A DNA stretch of 64,000 bases from Jatrophihabitans sp. (GTDB lineage Bacteria > Actinomycetota > Actinomycetes > Mycobacteriales > Jatrophihabitantaceae): positions 62,001 to 126,000 of the forward strand of contig DASVQQ010000005.1 in the NCBI GenBank assembly GCA_036389035.1, in the 5' to 3' direction. Position numbers and translations under genes: made by a program. Under the pieces are notes generated by a model. It was given only the letters and a program-made list of their open reading frames with translations. It searched no databases and was not told where the DNA came from. Of this stretch, positions 17,908 through 27,402 are shown piece after piece; position 1 is the stretch's first letter; each line of letters starts with the position of its first letter.

Positions 17908-19158
17908 ATGACCGAGACGACGCACCTGCTGGGCCTGCTGCTCGGCACCGAGGAGGACTGGCCGACCGCGTTCGAGTCGATCGTGCGCCGGATGGGCCCG
18001 GTGGGAACCGGCGCGAACGCCGAGCAACTGCACCACATCGACGTCGAGCGGGTCACCATCGAACCGTTCGACCTGCGGTACAAGCCGCGCTATGACCTGG
18101 TGATCGACCGGCTGGCGTACTGGTACTACGTTCCGCGGGAGTGGTTGAAGAAGGCCGCGCTGATGGACGACGTCTACCTGCTCAACAGCCCGTTCACCTT
18201 TCAGAGCATGGAGAAGCACGCGGCGTACTGCGCGATGATGCGGCTCGGGCTGAAGGTGCCCGAGACCGTCCTGGTGCCTTACAAGAACCCGCCCGAGCAC
18301 GCCAAGTACGCCTACACCGCCGCGCGCTACAACCAGCCGTTCGACCTCGACGTGATCGCCGAGCACATCGGCTACCCGATGTTCATGAAGCCCTACGACG
18401 GCGGCGCGTGGGTCGGGGTGAGCCAGATCCGCAACCGCGAGGAGCTGCACCGGGCCTATGACGAGTCCGGCCAGCGGTTGATGCACCTGCAGAAGGCGGT
18501 CGCCGGCTACGACGTGTTCGCCCGCAGCCTGTCCATCGGCGCCGAGACGATGGTGATGAACTTCGACCCCGACCAGCCGATGCACGCCCGGTACTCGGTC
18601 AGCCACAACTTTCTGGGCGCCGACACCGGCGATGAGGTGCTGACGATCGGCCGGCTGGTCAACGCCTTCTTCCGGTGGGAGTTCAACTCCTGCGAGACGC
18701 TGATCAAGGACGGCGAGGTCTACCCGATCGACTACGCCAACGCCTGCCCGGACGTGGCCCTGACCAGCCTGCACTACTACTTCCCGTGGGCGATGAAGGC
18801 GCTGGTGAAGTGGTCGGTGTTCTGCACCGTGACCGGGCGCAAGCCCCGCTATGACCTCGACACCCGCCGGTACTTCGACATCGCCGACCGGCAGGAGCTG
18901 TCCTATGAGGACAAGCTGGCCTGCTACCGGCAGCTGGCTGATGACTACTTCGACGTCGATCGCTACCAGGAGTTCTGCGCCAGCAGGCTGGCGAACCTGG
19001 ACGAGGTCGTGCTCGAGTGGGTGGCCGGAGCCGATTTCGACCAGCTGCTGGTGAACACCGTCCGCTCGACGTTCCCCCCGCACGAGCACGACCACTTCAT
19101 CGAGCACTACCGGGGGCTGCTGGGCGCCTGGGTGCACGACCAGCAGGCCGGGTCCTGA
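17908..19158 (+). CDS. ATP-grasp ligase (RimK-like)
   Basis: A 416-residue ATP-grasp enzyme. The central lysine lies in GYPMFMKPYDGGAWVGV, an acidic adenine/hinge segment follows (LMHLQKAVAGYDVFARS), and metal-binding residues occur in the YPIDYANACPD motif. Such enzymes activate a carboxylate as acyl-phosphate and join it to an amine or thiol. The N-terminal 100 residues are a pre-ATP-grasp domain, and about 120 C-terminal residues are not recognised. AAGGAG lies 12 bases before the ATG, a slightly long spacing. With the divergent GCS2-type ligase this gives two independent bond-forming enzymes and two hydrolases in 4.7 kb. Confidence 0.87.
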   Translation: MTETTHLLGLLLGTEEDWPTAFESIVRRMGPVGTGANAEQLHHIDVERVTIEPFDLRYKPRYDLVIDRLAYWYYVPREWLKKAALMDDVYLLNSPFTFQSMEKHAAYCAMMRLGLKVPETVLVPYKNPPEHAKYAYTAARYNQPFDLDVIAEHIGYPMFMKPYDGGAWVGVSQIRNREELHRAYDESGQRLMHLQKAVAGYDVFARSLSIGAETMVMNFDPDQPMHARYSVSHNFLGADTGDEVLTIGRLVNAFFRWEFNSCETLIKDGEVYPIDYANACPDVALTSLHYYFPWAMKALVKWSVFCTVTGRKPRYDLDTRRYFDIADRQELSYEDKLACYRQLADDYFDVDRYQEFCASRLANLDEVVLEWVAGADFDQLLVNTVRSTFPPHEHDHFIEHYRGLLGAWVHDQQAGS

Positions 19159-19171
19159 CCATCGCTGGGCG

Positions 19172-19208
19172 CGCCTGAGAGCCCTGAGCTGCGCAGGTGG
19201 CTCAGGCG
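19172..19208. terminator. inverted repeat between convergent genes
   Basis: CGCCTGAG (19172-19179) and CTCAGGCG (19201-19208) are perfect complements across a 21-base loop. They sit exactly between the ends of the ATP-grasp and ArsR-fusion genes and may serve both. Confidence 0.4.
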
Positions 19209-19954
19209 TACATCAGCGAGCCGGGCGTGGTTAGCACCTCGCCGGTCTCCAACCAGGTTTTGAGGCCGGACAGGATCATCGGCCAGCCGCCGTAGAGCTC
19301 GTCGTTGGCGCCCTCGCGCAGCTGATCGTGAGTGACCACCAGCCGGCAGGAGTCTCCGACCGGCTCGATCTCCCAGGTGACCCGGGAAGTGCCTTCGCTC
19401 TTGACGTCGTCGCTCCATAGCGCGCGCATGCTCTGCACCAGCCGGCGCGGGGGGTCGATCTCGAGGATCTCGCCCTCGCCGAGTGGGCCGTCAGCCTTCG
19501 GGCTGGTCTGCTCGAAGCGGGACCCGACCGTCCAGTCGCAGGCGATCTGCACTCCGAAGTTGTACTTGCTCCTGATCTCGCTGTCGGTGATCGCCTGCCA
19601 GAGGCGCTCGGGGGTCGTGCGGATGTAGATCTCGAACACCTTTTCCATCGGAGTCTCCAATCGCTGCTTCAGCTCGCTGAGGGCTGCCGTCCACGGCTCG
19701 GCGTACTTGCTCACCCACCGGTCGTGGACGAGCCGGATCGGGACGGGGTTGAGGTAGTGCAGCTTCTCCCGACCACGGCGCTTGGTGACGACGAGGCCGG
19801 CCTCTTCGAGCAGCTTGAGGTGCTTCATCACACCGAAGCGGGTCAGCTCGAAGCGTGCCACCAGCGCGTTCAGGCTCTGGCCATCCTCACGAAACAGCTC
19901 ATCCAGCAGGCTGCGCCGGGTCGGATCGGCGAGGGCTCTGAAGACCGCGTCCAC
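19202..19954 (-). CDS. ArsR-type regulator fused to SRPBCC (AHSA1) domain
   Basis: A 250-residue two-domain protein. Residues 1-95 form a winged helix (FRALADPTRRSLLDEL, then FGVMKHLKLLEEAGLV as the recognition helix). Residues 100-250 form an SRPBCC/Aha1-like ligand-binding domain (FEIYIRTTPERLWQAITD, then GEILEIDPPRRLVQS). It likely represses its own promoter and responds to a small hydrophobic ligand held in the SRPBCC pocket; the ligand is unknown. The GTG start follows TAATCT by seven bases on the same strand, so the mRNA is probably leaderless. A perfect palindrome overlaps the promoter. Confidence 0.88.
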   Translation of the reverse strand: MDAVFRALADPTRRSLLDELFREDGQSLNALVARFELTRFGVMKHLKLLEEAGLVVTKRRGREKLHYLNPVPIRLVHDRWVSKYAEPWTAALSELKQRLETPMEKVFEIYIRTTPERLWQAITDSEIRSKYNFGVQIACDWTVGSRFEQTSPKADGPLGEGEILEIDPPRRLVQSMRALWSDDVKSEGTSRVTWEIEPVGDSCRLVVTHDQLREGANDELYGGWPMILSGLKTWLETGEVLTTPGSLMYA

Positions 19955-19961
19955 TCCGCCG

Positions 19962-19967
19962 AGATTA
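19962..19967 (-). promoter_or_regulatory. -10 box TAATCT, leaderless start of the ArsR fusion
   Basis: On the minus strand TAATCT ends seven bases before the GTG at 19954. One base of it is shared with the adjacent palindrome. Confidence 0.55.
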
Positions 19968-19986
19968 GGTGACTATTCAGTCACCT
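19967..19986. promoter_or_regulatory. operator palindrome AGGTGACT-ATTC-AGTCACCT
   Basis: Eight-base perfect arms with a four-base spacer, abutting the -10 box of the ArsR-SRPBCC gene. Position and symmetry suit a dimeric winged-helix repressor acting on its own promoter. Confidence 0.65.
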
Positions 19987-20030
19987 GTCAAGGGGGCGTT
20001 GACGGTCACCAGGCCGGCGGAGCTGGGCGG

Positions 20031-22271
20031 CTAGTTCAGCGGCAGCGGCCTGCCCAGCAGGTAGCCCTGGCCGTGGTTGCATCCCAGCGCCCGGACCGAG
20101 GTCAGCTGCTCCTGGGTCTCGATGCCTTCGGCGACGGTGGTGATCCCGAGTTCCTGGCACAGCCCGATGACACTGCGCACGATGGCCCGCGCGCTGTGGT
20201 CGGCGGCGATCGGGGCGACGAAGCTGCGGTCGATCTTGACCGTCGACACCGGCAGGTCGCGCAGCAACGAGAGCGAGGAGTAGCCGGTGCCGAAGTCGTC
20301 CAGGGCGATCCGGACCCCGAGATCGGCCACCTCGCAGACCTCCTTGATGGCAGCCGGCGAGGCCTCGACCAGGGCGCTCTCGGTGATCTCGAGGTGCAGC
20401 CGGCCCGGGGACAGGCCGCTGGCTTCGAGCCCGCGCCGGATCTCGGGCACCAGTTGCCCCCTGCCCAGCTGGCTGCCGGAGGCGTTCACCGCGACCCACT
20501 GAGCGCTGCCGCCGGTCAGCCTGGCATCGCCGGCAGCCCGGCAGCAGGTGGCCAGCATCCACCAGCCGAGCGGGACGATCAGGCCGGTCTGCTCGGCCAT
20601 CGGCAGGAAGTCGTCCGGGTCGAGCATGCCCTGCTCGGCGTGCTCCCATCGCACCAGCGCCTCGTGGCCCACCGCGGTGTTGTCGAGCAGGCTGACGATC
20701 GGCTGGAAGTAGGGCACCAGGCCGCGGTTCTCGGTGAGCGCGCTGCGCAGCGAGTGCTCGAGTTCGAGCTCGTGCAGGGTGACGGGCTTGTCCTGGGTCG
20801 GGTCATACATCTCGATCCGCGCCCGGCCCCGGCGCTTGGCCCGCAACAGGGCCAGGTCGGCCTCGCGCAGCACCTCGTCGGGGTGGTCGTGACCGTTGCC
20901 GCCGACGGTGATCCCGATGCTGAGGCTGGCCGTGTGCAGGTGCCCGCGGACCACCAGCGGCTGTTCCAGGGCCAGGGCCAGCCGCTGGGCGATGGCTTGC
21001 AGCCGTTTCGGGTCGGCTATGTCCGGCGCCAGGGCCACGAACTCGTCGCCGCCGACCCGGCCCAGGGTGGCGCAGACCGGAAGGGCGTCGCGCAGCCGGT
21101 GTGAGAGCACCAGCAGCAACTCATCTCCGGCCTCGTGCCCGAGACTGTCATTGACGATCTTGAAGCGGTCCAGGTCGCAGTACAGCACCCCGACCGGCCG
21201 GCCGGAGCGAAGGTAGCCGGACAGCAACTCCTCCAGCAGCGTCCGGTTCGGCAGCTCGGTCAGCGGGTCGTGCGTCGCCCGGTGGGCCAGCCGGTCCTCG
21301 GCCTGCCGGCGCTGGGTCACGTCGTTGATCTGGGCGACGATGCTCTGCAGGTCACCGGTCGAGTTGCGAATCACCCCCACGTGAAGCAGGCCGAACACCA
21401 CGTGCCCGTCGGCGTGCACCAATCGCTTCTGGTTCTCGTAGCTGTCCCGGGTGCCGTTCAGCAACTCGTTGAACAGTGCGGTGCCCTCGTCGATGTCGTC
21501 CGGGTGGGTCAGCTGGGAGAGCCGGCGCCGCAGCAGCTCTTCGCGGGGGTAGCCGAGCATCTCGACCAGCGACTCGTTGACCTGGAGCAGCTCGCCGTCC
21601 CGGCCGACGATGGCCGCACCGATCGGGCTCCGCTCGAAGGTGACCTGCCAGCGGTGCTCGGCCTCCCAGCGGCGGGCCTCGGCGCGGTCGCGCGCACGGG
21701 ATTCGGTGATCGCCACCGCGGCCTGGTTGGCAAACAGCTCCAGCACGGTCCGCTGTTCGAAGTCGGGCCGCTCGCCGCTGGCCGGTTGGTCGACGCTGAG
21801 GACGCCCAGCAGCGCGCCGTTCGGGCTGAACAACGGCGCGAACAGCATGTCTTCGGGATGCCAGTCGCCCGGGCGGGCCGCAGTCGGGACCTCACCTATC
21901 CAGGTGGCGATCCGGTCGATCACCTGGCGGTCCTGGTCGTGACCGAAGAACCGGAGCGAACCCCACGGCTCGGCTGCGTCCAGCAGGTCCTGCCAGTACT
22001 GCACCGGGCTGCCGCGGCCGAGCAGCTGTCCGATGTCGGGTGGGCCGGCCACCGCCCGCACCACCATCTGGCCGTCAGCGTCCACCACATTGATCGCGGC
22101 GGCGCCGAATTCCAGGTATTCCACGGTGGCTTCGGCGATCCGGTTCAGGGTCTGGTCGATGTCGCTGATGGTCCCGAGTTCGCGCACCACATCGAGCAGC
22201 CGCTCGAGCCATGACCGGCGCAGGTTGCTCACCCTCGGCCGCATCGAAACCATCATGGCAGTTTCACACAT
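20031..22271 (-). CDS. GAF-PAS-GGDEF-EAL cyclic-di-GMP signalling protein
   Basis: A 746-residue cytoplasmic protein with domains in order: GAF (about 25-195, with APLFSPNGALLGVLSVDQP), PAS plus PAC (about 205-330, with GRDGELLQVNESLVEMLGY), GGDEF (about 335-490) and EAL (about 505-746). The cyclase motif GGDEF is intact, as are the phosphodiesterase residues EAL, the DDFGTGYSSL loop and KIDRSF. Both activities are therefore possible, and which dominates cannot be told. No transmembrane segment is seen. Several Met codons near the N-terminus (22271, 22256) leave the start uncertain. Confidence 0.88.
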   Translation of the reverse strand: MCETAMMVSMRPRVSNLRRSWLERLLDVVRELGTISDIDQTLNRIAEATVEYLEFGAAAINVVDADGQMVVRAVAGPPDIGQLLGRGSPVQYWQDLLDAAEPWGSLRFFGHDQDRQVIDRIATWIGEVPTAARPGDWHPEDMLFAPLFSPNGALLGVLSVDQPASGERPDFEQRTVLELFANQAAVAITESRARDRAEARRWEAEHRWQVTFERSPIGAAIVGRDGELLQVNESLVEMLGYPREELLRRRLSQLTHPDDIDEGTALFNELLNGTRDSYENQKRLVHADGHVVFGLLHVGVIRNSTGDLQSIVAQINDVTQRRQAEDRLAHRATHDPLTELPNRTLLEELLSGYLRSGRPVGVLYCDLDRFKIVNDSLGHEAGDELLLVLSHRLRDALPVCATLGRVGGDEFVALAPDIADPKRLQAIAQRLALALEQPLVVRGHLHTASLSIGITVGGNGHDHPDEVLREADLALLRAKRRGRARIEMYDPTQDKPVTLHELELEHSLRSALTENRGLVPYFQPIVSLLDNTAVGHEALVRWEHAEQGMLDPDDFLPMAEQTGLIVPLGWWMLATCCRAAGDARLTGGSAQWVAVNASGSQLGRGQLVPEIRRGLEASGLSPGRLHLEITESALVEASPAAIKEVCEVADLGVRIALDDFGTGYSSLSLLRDLPVSTVKIDRSFVAPIAADHSARAIVRSVIGLCQELGITTVAEGIETQEQLTSVRALGCNHGQGYLLGRPLPLN

Positions 22272-22317
22272 GATGCACCGTCTAACCAGCGGTCATCCGG
22301 CTTGCAGAGGAATTGGG

Positions 22318-23496
22318 TCATGCGTGCAGGACGACCGCCAAACCCTGACCGACGCCGATACAGATCGCGGCCAGGCCATAACCGCCGCCGCGAGCCTTCA
22401 ACTGGTGCGCCAGGTGCGTGACGATCCTGGCGCCGGAACAGCCCAGCGGGTGGCCGAGCGCGATCGCGCCGCCGTGGATGTTCACGATCGCCGGGTCGAG
22501 TTCGGGCCAGTCGGCCAGGCAGGCCAGGGACTGGGCGGCGAAGGCCTCGTTCAGCTCCACCATCGCCAGCTGGTCCCAGCCGATACCCGCGCGGCCCAGG
22601 GCCGTCCGGGCTGCCTCGACCGGGCCGATCCCGAAGAACTGCGGCTCGACGGCGGCCACCGCTCGCGACACTATCCGGGCCAGCGGAACCCGCCCGGCGG
22701 CCTGCGCGCCGGCTTCGTCGCCGATCAACAGGGCGGCGGCGCCGTCGTTGAGCGGGCTGGCGTTTCCGGCGGTCACCGTGCCGTCCGGTCGGAACGCCGG
22801 CGTCAGCTTGGCCAGCGCGGCCAGCGAGCTGTCGGCGCGGATGCTCTCGTCGCGACTGAGCTGCACCCCGGGGTAGCCGACCACCTCGGCGGAATAGGCG
22901 CCGGAATCCCAGCCGGCGGCAGCCTTCTGGTGGCTGGCAAGGGCGTACTCGTCCTGCGCCTGCCGGGTGATGCCGTACTTCTCGGCCAGCAGCTCGGTGC
23001 ACTCGCCGAGTGAGACAGTCCAGTCGCCGGGCATCGCGGGGTTGACCATCCGCCAGCCCAGCGTGGTCGAGTGCAGCGTCTCCGAGCCCGCCGGAAAGCC
23101 CTTGGCCGGCTTGGGCAGCACCCACGGCGCCCGGGTCATCGACTCCACGCCCCCGGCGATGGCCAGCGAGGCATCGCCTACCGCCACCGCGCGGTTGGCC
23201 GCGATCAGCGCTTCCATGCCCGAGCCGCACAGCCGGTTCAGGGTGACGCCCGGCACCGAGGTAGGCAGCCCGGCCAGCAGCGTCGCCATCCGCGCGACGT
23301 CCCGGTTGTCCTCACCGGCGCCGTTGGCGTTGCCGAAGAACACGTCGTCGAGCCGGGCCGGGTCGAGCTCGGGCGCTCGCTGGACCACTGACCGGATCAC
23401 GTGCGCCGCCAGGTCGTCCGGTCGGATCCCGGCCAGCGCGCCGTTGTAACGACCCATCGGGGTGCGGACCGCGTCGAGAATGTAGACATCGCTCAT
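22318..23496 (-). CDS. acetyl-CoA C-acyltransferase (thiolase, degradative type)
   Basis: A 392-residue thiolase. The nucleophilic Cys lies in LNRLCGSGMEAL (near residue 90), His and the second Cys in GGAIALGHPLGCSGARI near the C-terminus, and NEAFAAQSLA is present. This is the complete triad of degradative thiolases, closest in feel to beta-ketoadipyl-CoA/3-oxoacyl-CoA thiolases. It probably releases acetyl-CoA from 3-oxoacyl-CoA in aromatic or fatty-acid breakdown. It is a stand-alone gene here; paaK is 12 kb away. The ATG at 23496 is preferred; 23505 is possible. Confidence 0.9.
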   Translation of the reverse strand: MSDVYILDAVRTPMGRYNGALAGIRPDDLAAHVIRSVVQRAPELDPARLDDVFFGNANGAGEDNRDVARMATLLAGLPTSVPGVTLNRLCGSGMEALIAANRAVAVGDASLAIAGGVESMTRAPWVLPKPAKGFPAGSETLHSTTLGWRMVNPAMPGDWTVSLGECTELLAEKYGITRQAQDEYALASHQKAAAGWDSGAYSAEVVGYPGVQLSRDESIRADSSLAALAKLTPAFRPDGTVTAGNASPLNDGAAALLIGDEAGAQAAGRVPLARIVSRAVAAVEPQFFGIGPVEAARTALGRAGIGWDQLAMVELNEAFAAQSLACLADWPELDPAIVNIHGGAIALGHPLGCSGARIVTHLAHQLKARGGGYGLAAICIGVGQGLAVVLHA

Positions 23497-23631
23497 GCGT
23501 TCCATTTTGCCCTGGCCAGGACCCGTGCGGGGTGTCCGGCCGGTCACGTCAGGCAACCGGGGCGGGCCGCGTCGCCCTCGGCCTGGCCATTAGCGTTTGA
23601 AGTCGCGTGAGCGTCGTGACAGGCTGGCGCA

Positions 23632-23895
23632 ATGGCCGCCGCAGATCCAGCTCCGTCCGACCCCAACGCCTCGGCCGAGCCGAACGTCGCGTCCGAACCG
23701 GACCGCTCCGAGGCCTCAGCCGATACCGAGACCCCGCCGGCCGACGTCAAGGCGCGCTTTCGCGACGCGCTGGAGCGCAAGAAGAGCCAGCACGCCGACG
23801 GAGTGGGCACCGGGGGCCCGAACGCGTCCAAGATTCATGACGTGCACTCCCGGGCCGGCGGCAAGCGCCAGTTCCGGCGTAAGAGTGGCGGCTGA
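23632..23895 (+). CDS. DUF5302-like small protein
   Basis: An 87-residue, highly charged protein. An acidic, Pro/Ala-rich and probably disordered N-terminal half leads to [16 protein letters not shown] and ends with [16 protein letters not shown]. The basic tail and the DALERKK helix match the small actinobacterial DUF5302 group. The function is unknown; the composition would fit a nucleic-acid-binding accessory, but that is speculation. Confidence 0.75.
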   Translation: MAAADPAPSDPNASAEPNVASEPDRSEASADTETPPADVKARFRDALERKKSQHADGVGTGGPNASKIHDVHSRAGGKRQFRRKSGG

Positions 23896-24038
23896 GCACG
23901 GATTTAACATAAATGCCGAACGGGCTGGCGCCGGGCGGCATCATGGGTCACAATAGCCACGTACGTACCACCGCTTAACTTCAGATGGCTGCGCTTGGGG
24001 AAGACGTTGCCGTCGAGTCGAAGGTGCGGAGGTGCGCG

Positions 24039-24551
24039 ATGTCTGCTGCTCATGTGGCGTCATCCACGCGGGGTGTGGTGTTCATTCACTGCTGCCCGCC
24101 CGCCATCGGTCCCCATGTCGAATGGGCACTGGCTGGCGTACTCGGCCGACCCTGCAAGCTGCAGTGGACCGCCCAGCCCGCCGCGGCCGGCCAGCTGCGC
24201 GCCGAGGCCACCTGGGTGGGCCCGGTCGGGATGGCAGCCCGGCTGTCGGCCGCACTGCGCGCCTGGCCGATGTTGCGCTTCGAGGTCACCGAAGAGGGCA
24301 CCGGCTCCACCGATGGGGAACGGCTGGCCTACGTGCCGGGACGTGGCTTTCACCGCAGCGCGGTCTCGGCCAACGGCGATGTCGTGGTGAGCGAGGAGCG
24401 GCTGCGCGGGCTGCTCAGCCGGGCCACCTCCGCCGACGAGTTCGCCCACGGCCTGCACGAGATGCTGGGCTCGTCCTGGGACGCCGAACTGGAGCCCTAC
24501 CGGGCAGCCGGCGACGGGTCACCGGTGATCCTGATGCACAAGGTGGTCTAG
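24039..24551 (+). CDS. DUF3145 family protein
   Basis: A 170-residue protein starting at an ATG with GGAGG six bases upstream. The conserved-looking N-terminus (RGVVFIHCCPPAIGPHVEWAL) and C-terminus (LHEMLGSSWDAELEPYRAAGDG) identify DUF3145. In Streptomyces a DUF3145 gene also lies next to fabF, as it does here (convergent, 67 bases apart), so a link to lipid synthesis is suggested by conserved neighbourhood only. No catalytic motif is obvious beyond the vicinal CC. Confidence 0.85.
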   Translation: MSAAHVASSTRGVVFIHCCPPAIGPHVEWALAGVLGRPCKLQWTAQPAAAGQLRAEATWVGPVGMAARLSAALRAWPMLRFEVTEEGTGSTDGERLAYVPGRGFHRSAVSANGDVVVSEERLRGLLSRATSADEFAHGLHEMLGSSWDAELEPYRAAGDGSPVILMHKVV

Positions 24552-24614
24552 CAGCCGTGGCCTACTAGCCGTGGCCTACTAGCCGTGGCTTAGCAGCCGC
24601 GGCCTGGCAGCCGC
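24548..24614. repeat. 14-bp tandem repeat between DUF3145 and fabF
   Basis: Four full units and one partial unit of CTAGCAGCCGTGGC-like sequence: 24548-24561, 24562-24575, 24576-24589, 24590-24603, 24604-24614. Units two and three are identical. The stop codon of the DUF3145 gene lies in unit one, and the array ends 5 bases before the fabF stop. Confidence 0.85.
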
Positions 24615-24618
24615 CCGC

Positions 24619-25872
<1,254 letters not shown>

Positions 25873-26003
25873 CGTTGGCTGTCCTTTGTTCTCGTCCGGG
25901 CAGGTGCGCCAGGTGCTGTCAGGTGCTCAGTGTGCTGCTTCGGCGGGCCGAGCGCGCCCCGGCGTCCCGGCCGAGCCGCGATCAGCCCGCTCGGGCGAGC
26001 GAG

Positions 26004-26249
26004 TCAGCTCGGGTTGGCGCTGATGTAGCTGACGGCGTCGCCGACGGTCTTGAGCTTGGGCAGTTCCTCATCCGGGATCTTGACGCCGAACTTCTCCTCA
26101 GCCGCCATCGCGACCTCGACCATGGACAGCGAGTCGACATCGAGGTCGTCGGTGAAGGACTTCTCGACGGTCACGTCCTCTTCGGCGACATCGGCGACCT
26201 CGTTCAGGATCTCCGCCATGCCAGCCAGGATCTCTTCGTTCGTTGCCAC
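26004..26249 (-). CDS. acpP: acyl carrier protein
   Basis: An 81-residue acidic carrier. DLDVDSLSMVEVAMAAEE contains the Asp-Ser-Leu whose Ser carries 4'-phosphopantetheine. Helix IV ends in VGDAVSYISANPS. The GTG at 26249 gives the normal family length; an in-frame ATG seven codons upstream is less likely. It lies between fabH and fabF as in Streptomyces. Confidence 0.95.
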   Translation of the reverse strand: MATNEEILAGMAEILNEVADVAEEDVTVEKSFTDDLDVDSLSMVEVAMAAEEKFGVKIPDEELPKLKTVGDAVSYISANPS

Positions 26250-26433
26250 AGGTGCTCTACCTCTCTGCATCGAAGGCCATGCCTTCGCCTGGATCGCCGC
26301 GTCCCGGTCGGGAACGGCGTCGTTCTCGGTGGTGCTCCACCGCTGGTCCGCGATGGCTTGCTGGCCGAAAGGCCTGGATCTTTTCGCCGGCCGGACCTGT
26401 CGGGCCCGAGGCCGGACCTACCCAGCCGGGAAC
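26250..26433. other. spacer between fabH and acpP
   Basis: A 184-base gap inside an otherwise tight cluster, holding the acpP ribosome site (AGAGAGG). It may contain a separate acpP promoter, since carrier protein is needed in excess, but I cannot identify a clear -10 box. Confidence 0.35.
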
Positions 26434-27402
26434 TCAGGGGGCAAGGATTACCTGGCCCGCGTAGGTCAAACCGGCGCCGAAGCCGACCAGCAGGACGGGC
26501 GCGCCGCTGGCGACCTCTCCGCGCTCCAGCATCTTGGACAGCGCGATCGGGATCGATGCCGAGGAGGTGTTGCCGGAGTGGATGATGTCGCGGGCGACCA
26601 CCACGTTCGGGGCATCGAGCTTCTTGGCGATCAGGTCGATGATCCGCAGGTTGGCCTGGTGCGGAACGAAACCGGCCAGCTGGGCCGGCTCCAGCCCGGC
26701 GGCGGCGCAGGCCTGCAGCCCGACGTCTCCCATCTTCGACGTGGCCCAGCGGAACACCGACTGGCCCTCCTGCCGCAGGGTGGCCGATTCGGCGTCGGTG
26801 GTGATCGCGCCGGCGCTGTCGCCGTCCGAGCCCCAGACCACCGGCCCGATGCCCACCGAGTCGCTGGCGGTCACCACCGCGGCGCCGGCCCCGTCGGCGA
26901 AGATGATCCCGGTGCCCCGGTCCAGCAGGTCGACGTAGTCGGTCAGCTTCTCCGAGCCGACCACCAGCACGTTGCGGGCGTGGCCCGCGGTCACCGCGTT
27001 GGAGGCCGCGCTCAAGGCGTAGACGAAGCCGGCACAGGCGGCGTTGAGGTCATAGGCGCCGGGGGAGTTGATGCCCAGCCGGCTGGCGAGCTCGGCGGCG
27101 CCGCCGGGCACCTGCTGCTTGCCGGTGCAGGTGGCCAGGATCACCAGGTCGACGTCGGTCGCCGAGATGCCGGAGTTCGCCATCGCCTTGCTGGCCGCGG
27201 CCACCCCCATGTCCAGCATCGTCTCGTCCATCGCGAACCGGCGCTCAGCGATCCCCACCCGGCTCTGGACCCACTCGTCGTTGGTGTCGACGCCGAGCGC
27301 GACCAGGTCGTCATTGGTCAGGACGGTCGGCGGCTGGTAGTGGCCCAGGCCGGCTACCCGGCTGCCCTGTGACCGGGGCGAGTTGGTGAGCGTGACGTTC
27401 AT
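26434..27402 (-). CDS. fabH: 3-oxoacyl-ACP synthase III
   Basis: A 322-residue initiating condensing enzyme joining acyl-CoA to malonyl-ACP. Cys in NAACAGFVYAL (near 120), His in PHQANLRII (near 250) and Asn in HSGNTSSASIP (near 280) form the KAS III triad. In actinobacteria FabH usually accepts branched starters, but the specificity is not readable here. The ATG shares one base with the fabD stop (TGATG), so the two are translationally coupled. Confidence 0.95.
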   Translation of the reverse strand: MNVTLTNSPRSQGSRVAGLGHYQPPTVLTNDDLVALGVDTNDEWVQSRVGIAERRFAMDETMLDMGVAAASKAMANSGISATDVDLVILATCTGKQQVPGGAAELASRLGINSPGAYDLNAACAGFVYALSAASNAVTAGHARNVLVVGSEKLTDYVDLLDRGTGIIFADGAGAAVVTASDSVGIGPVVWGSDGDSAGAITTDAESATLRQEGQSVFRWATSKMGDVGLQACAAAGLEPAQLAGFVPHQANLRIIDLIAKKLDAPNVVVARDIIHSGNTSSASIPIALSKMLERGEVASGAPVLLVGFGAGLTYAGQVILAP

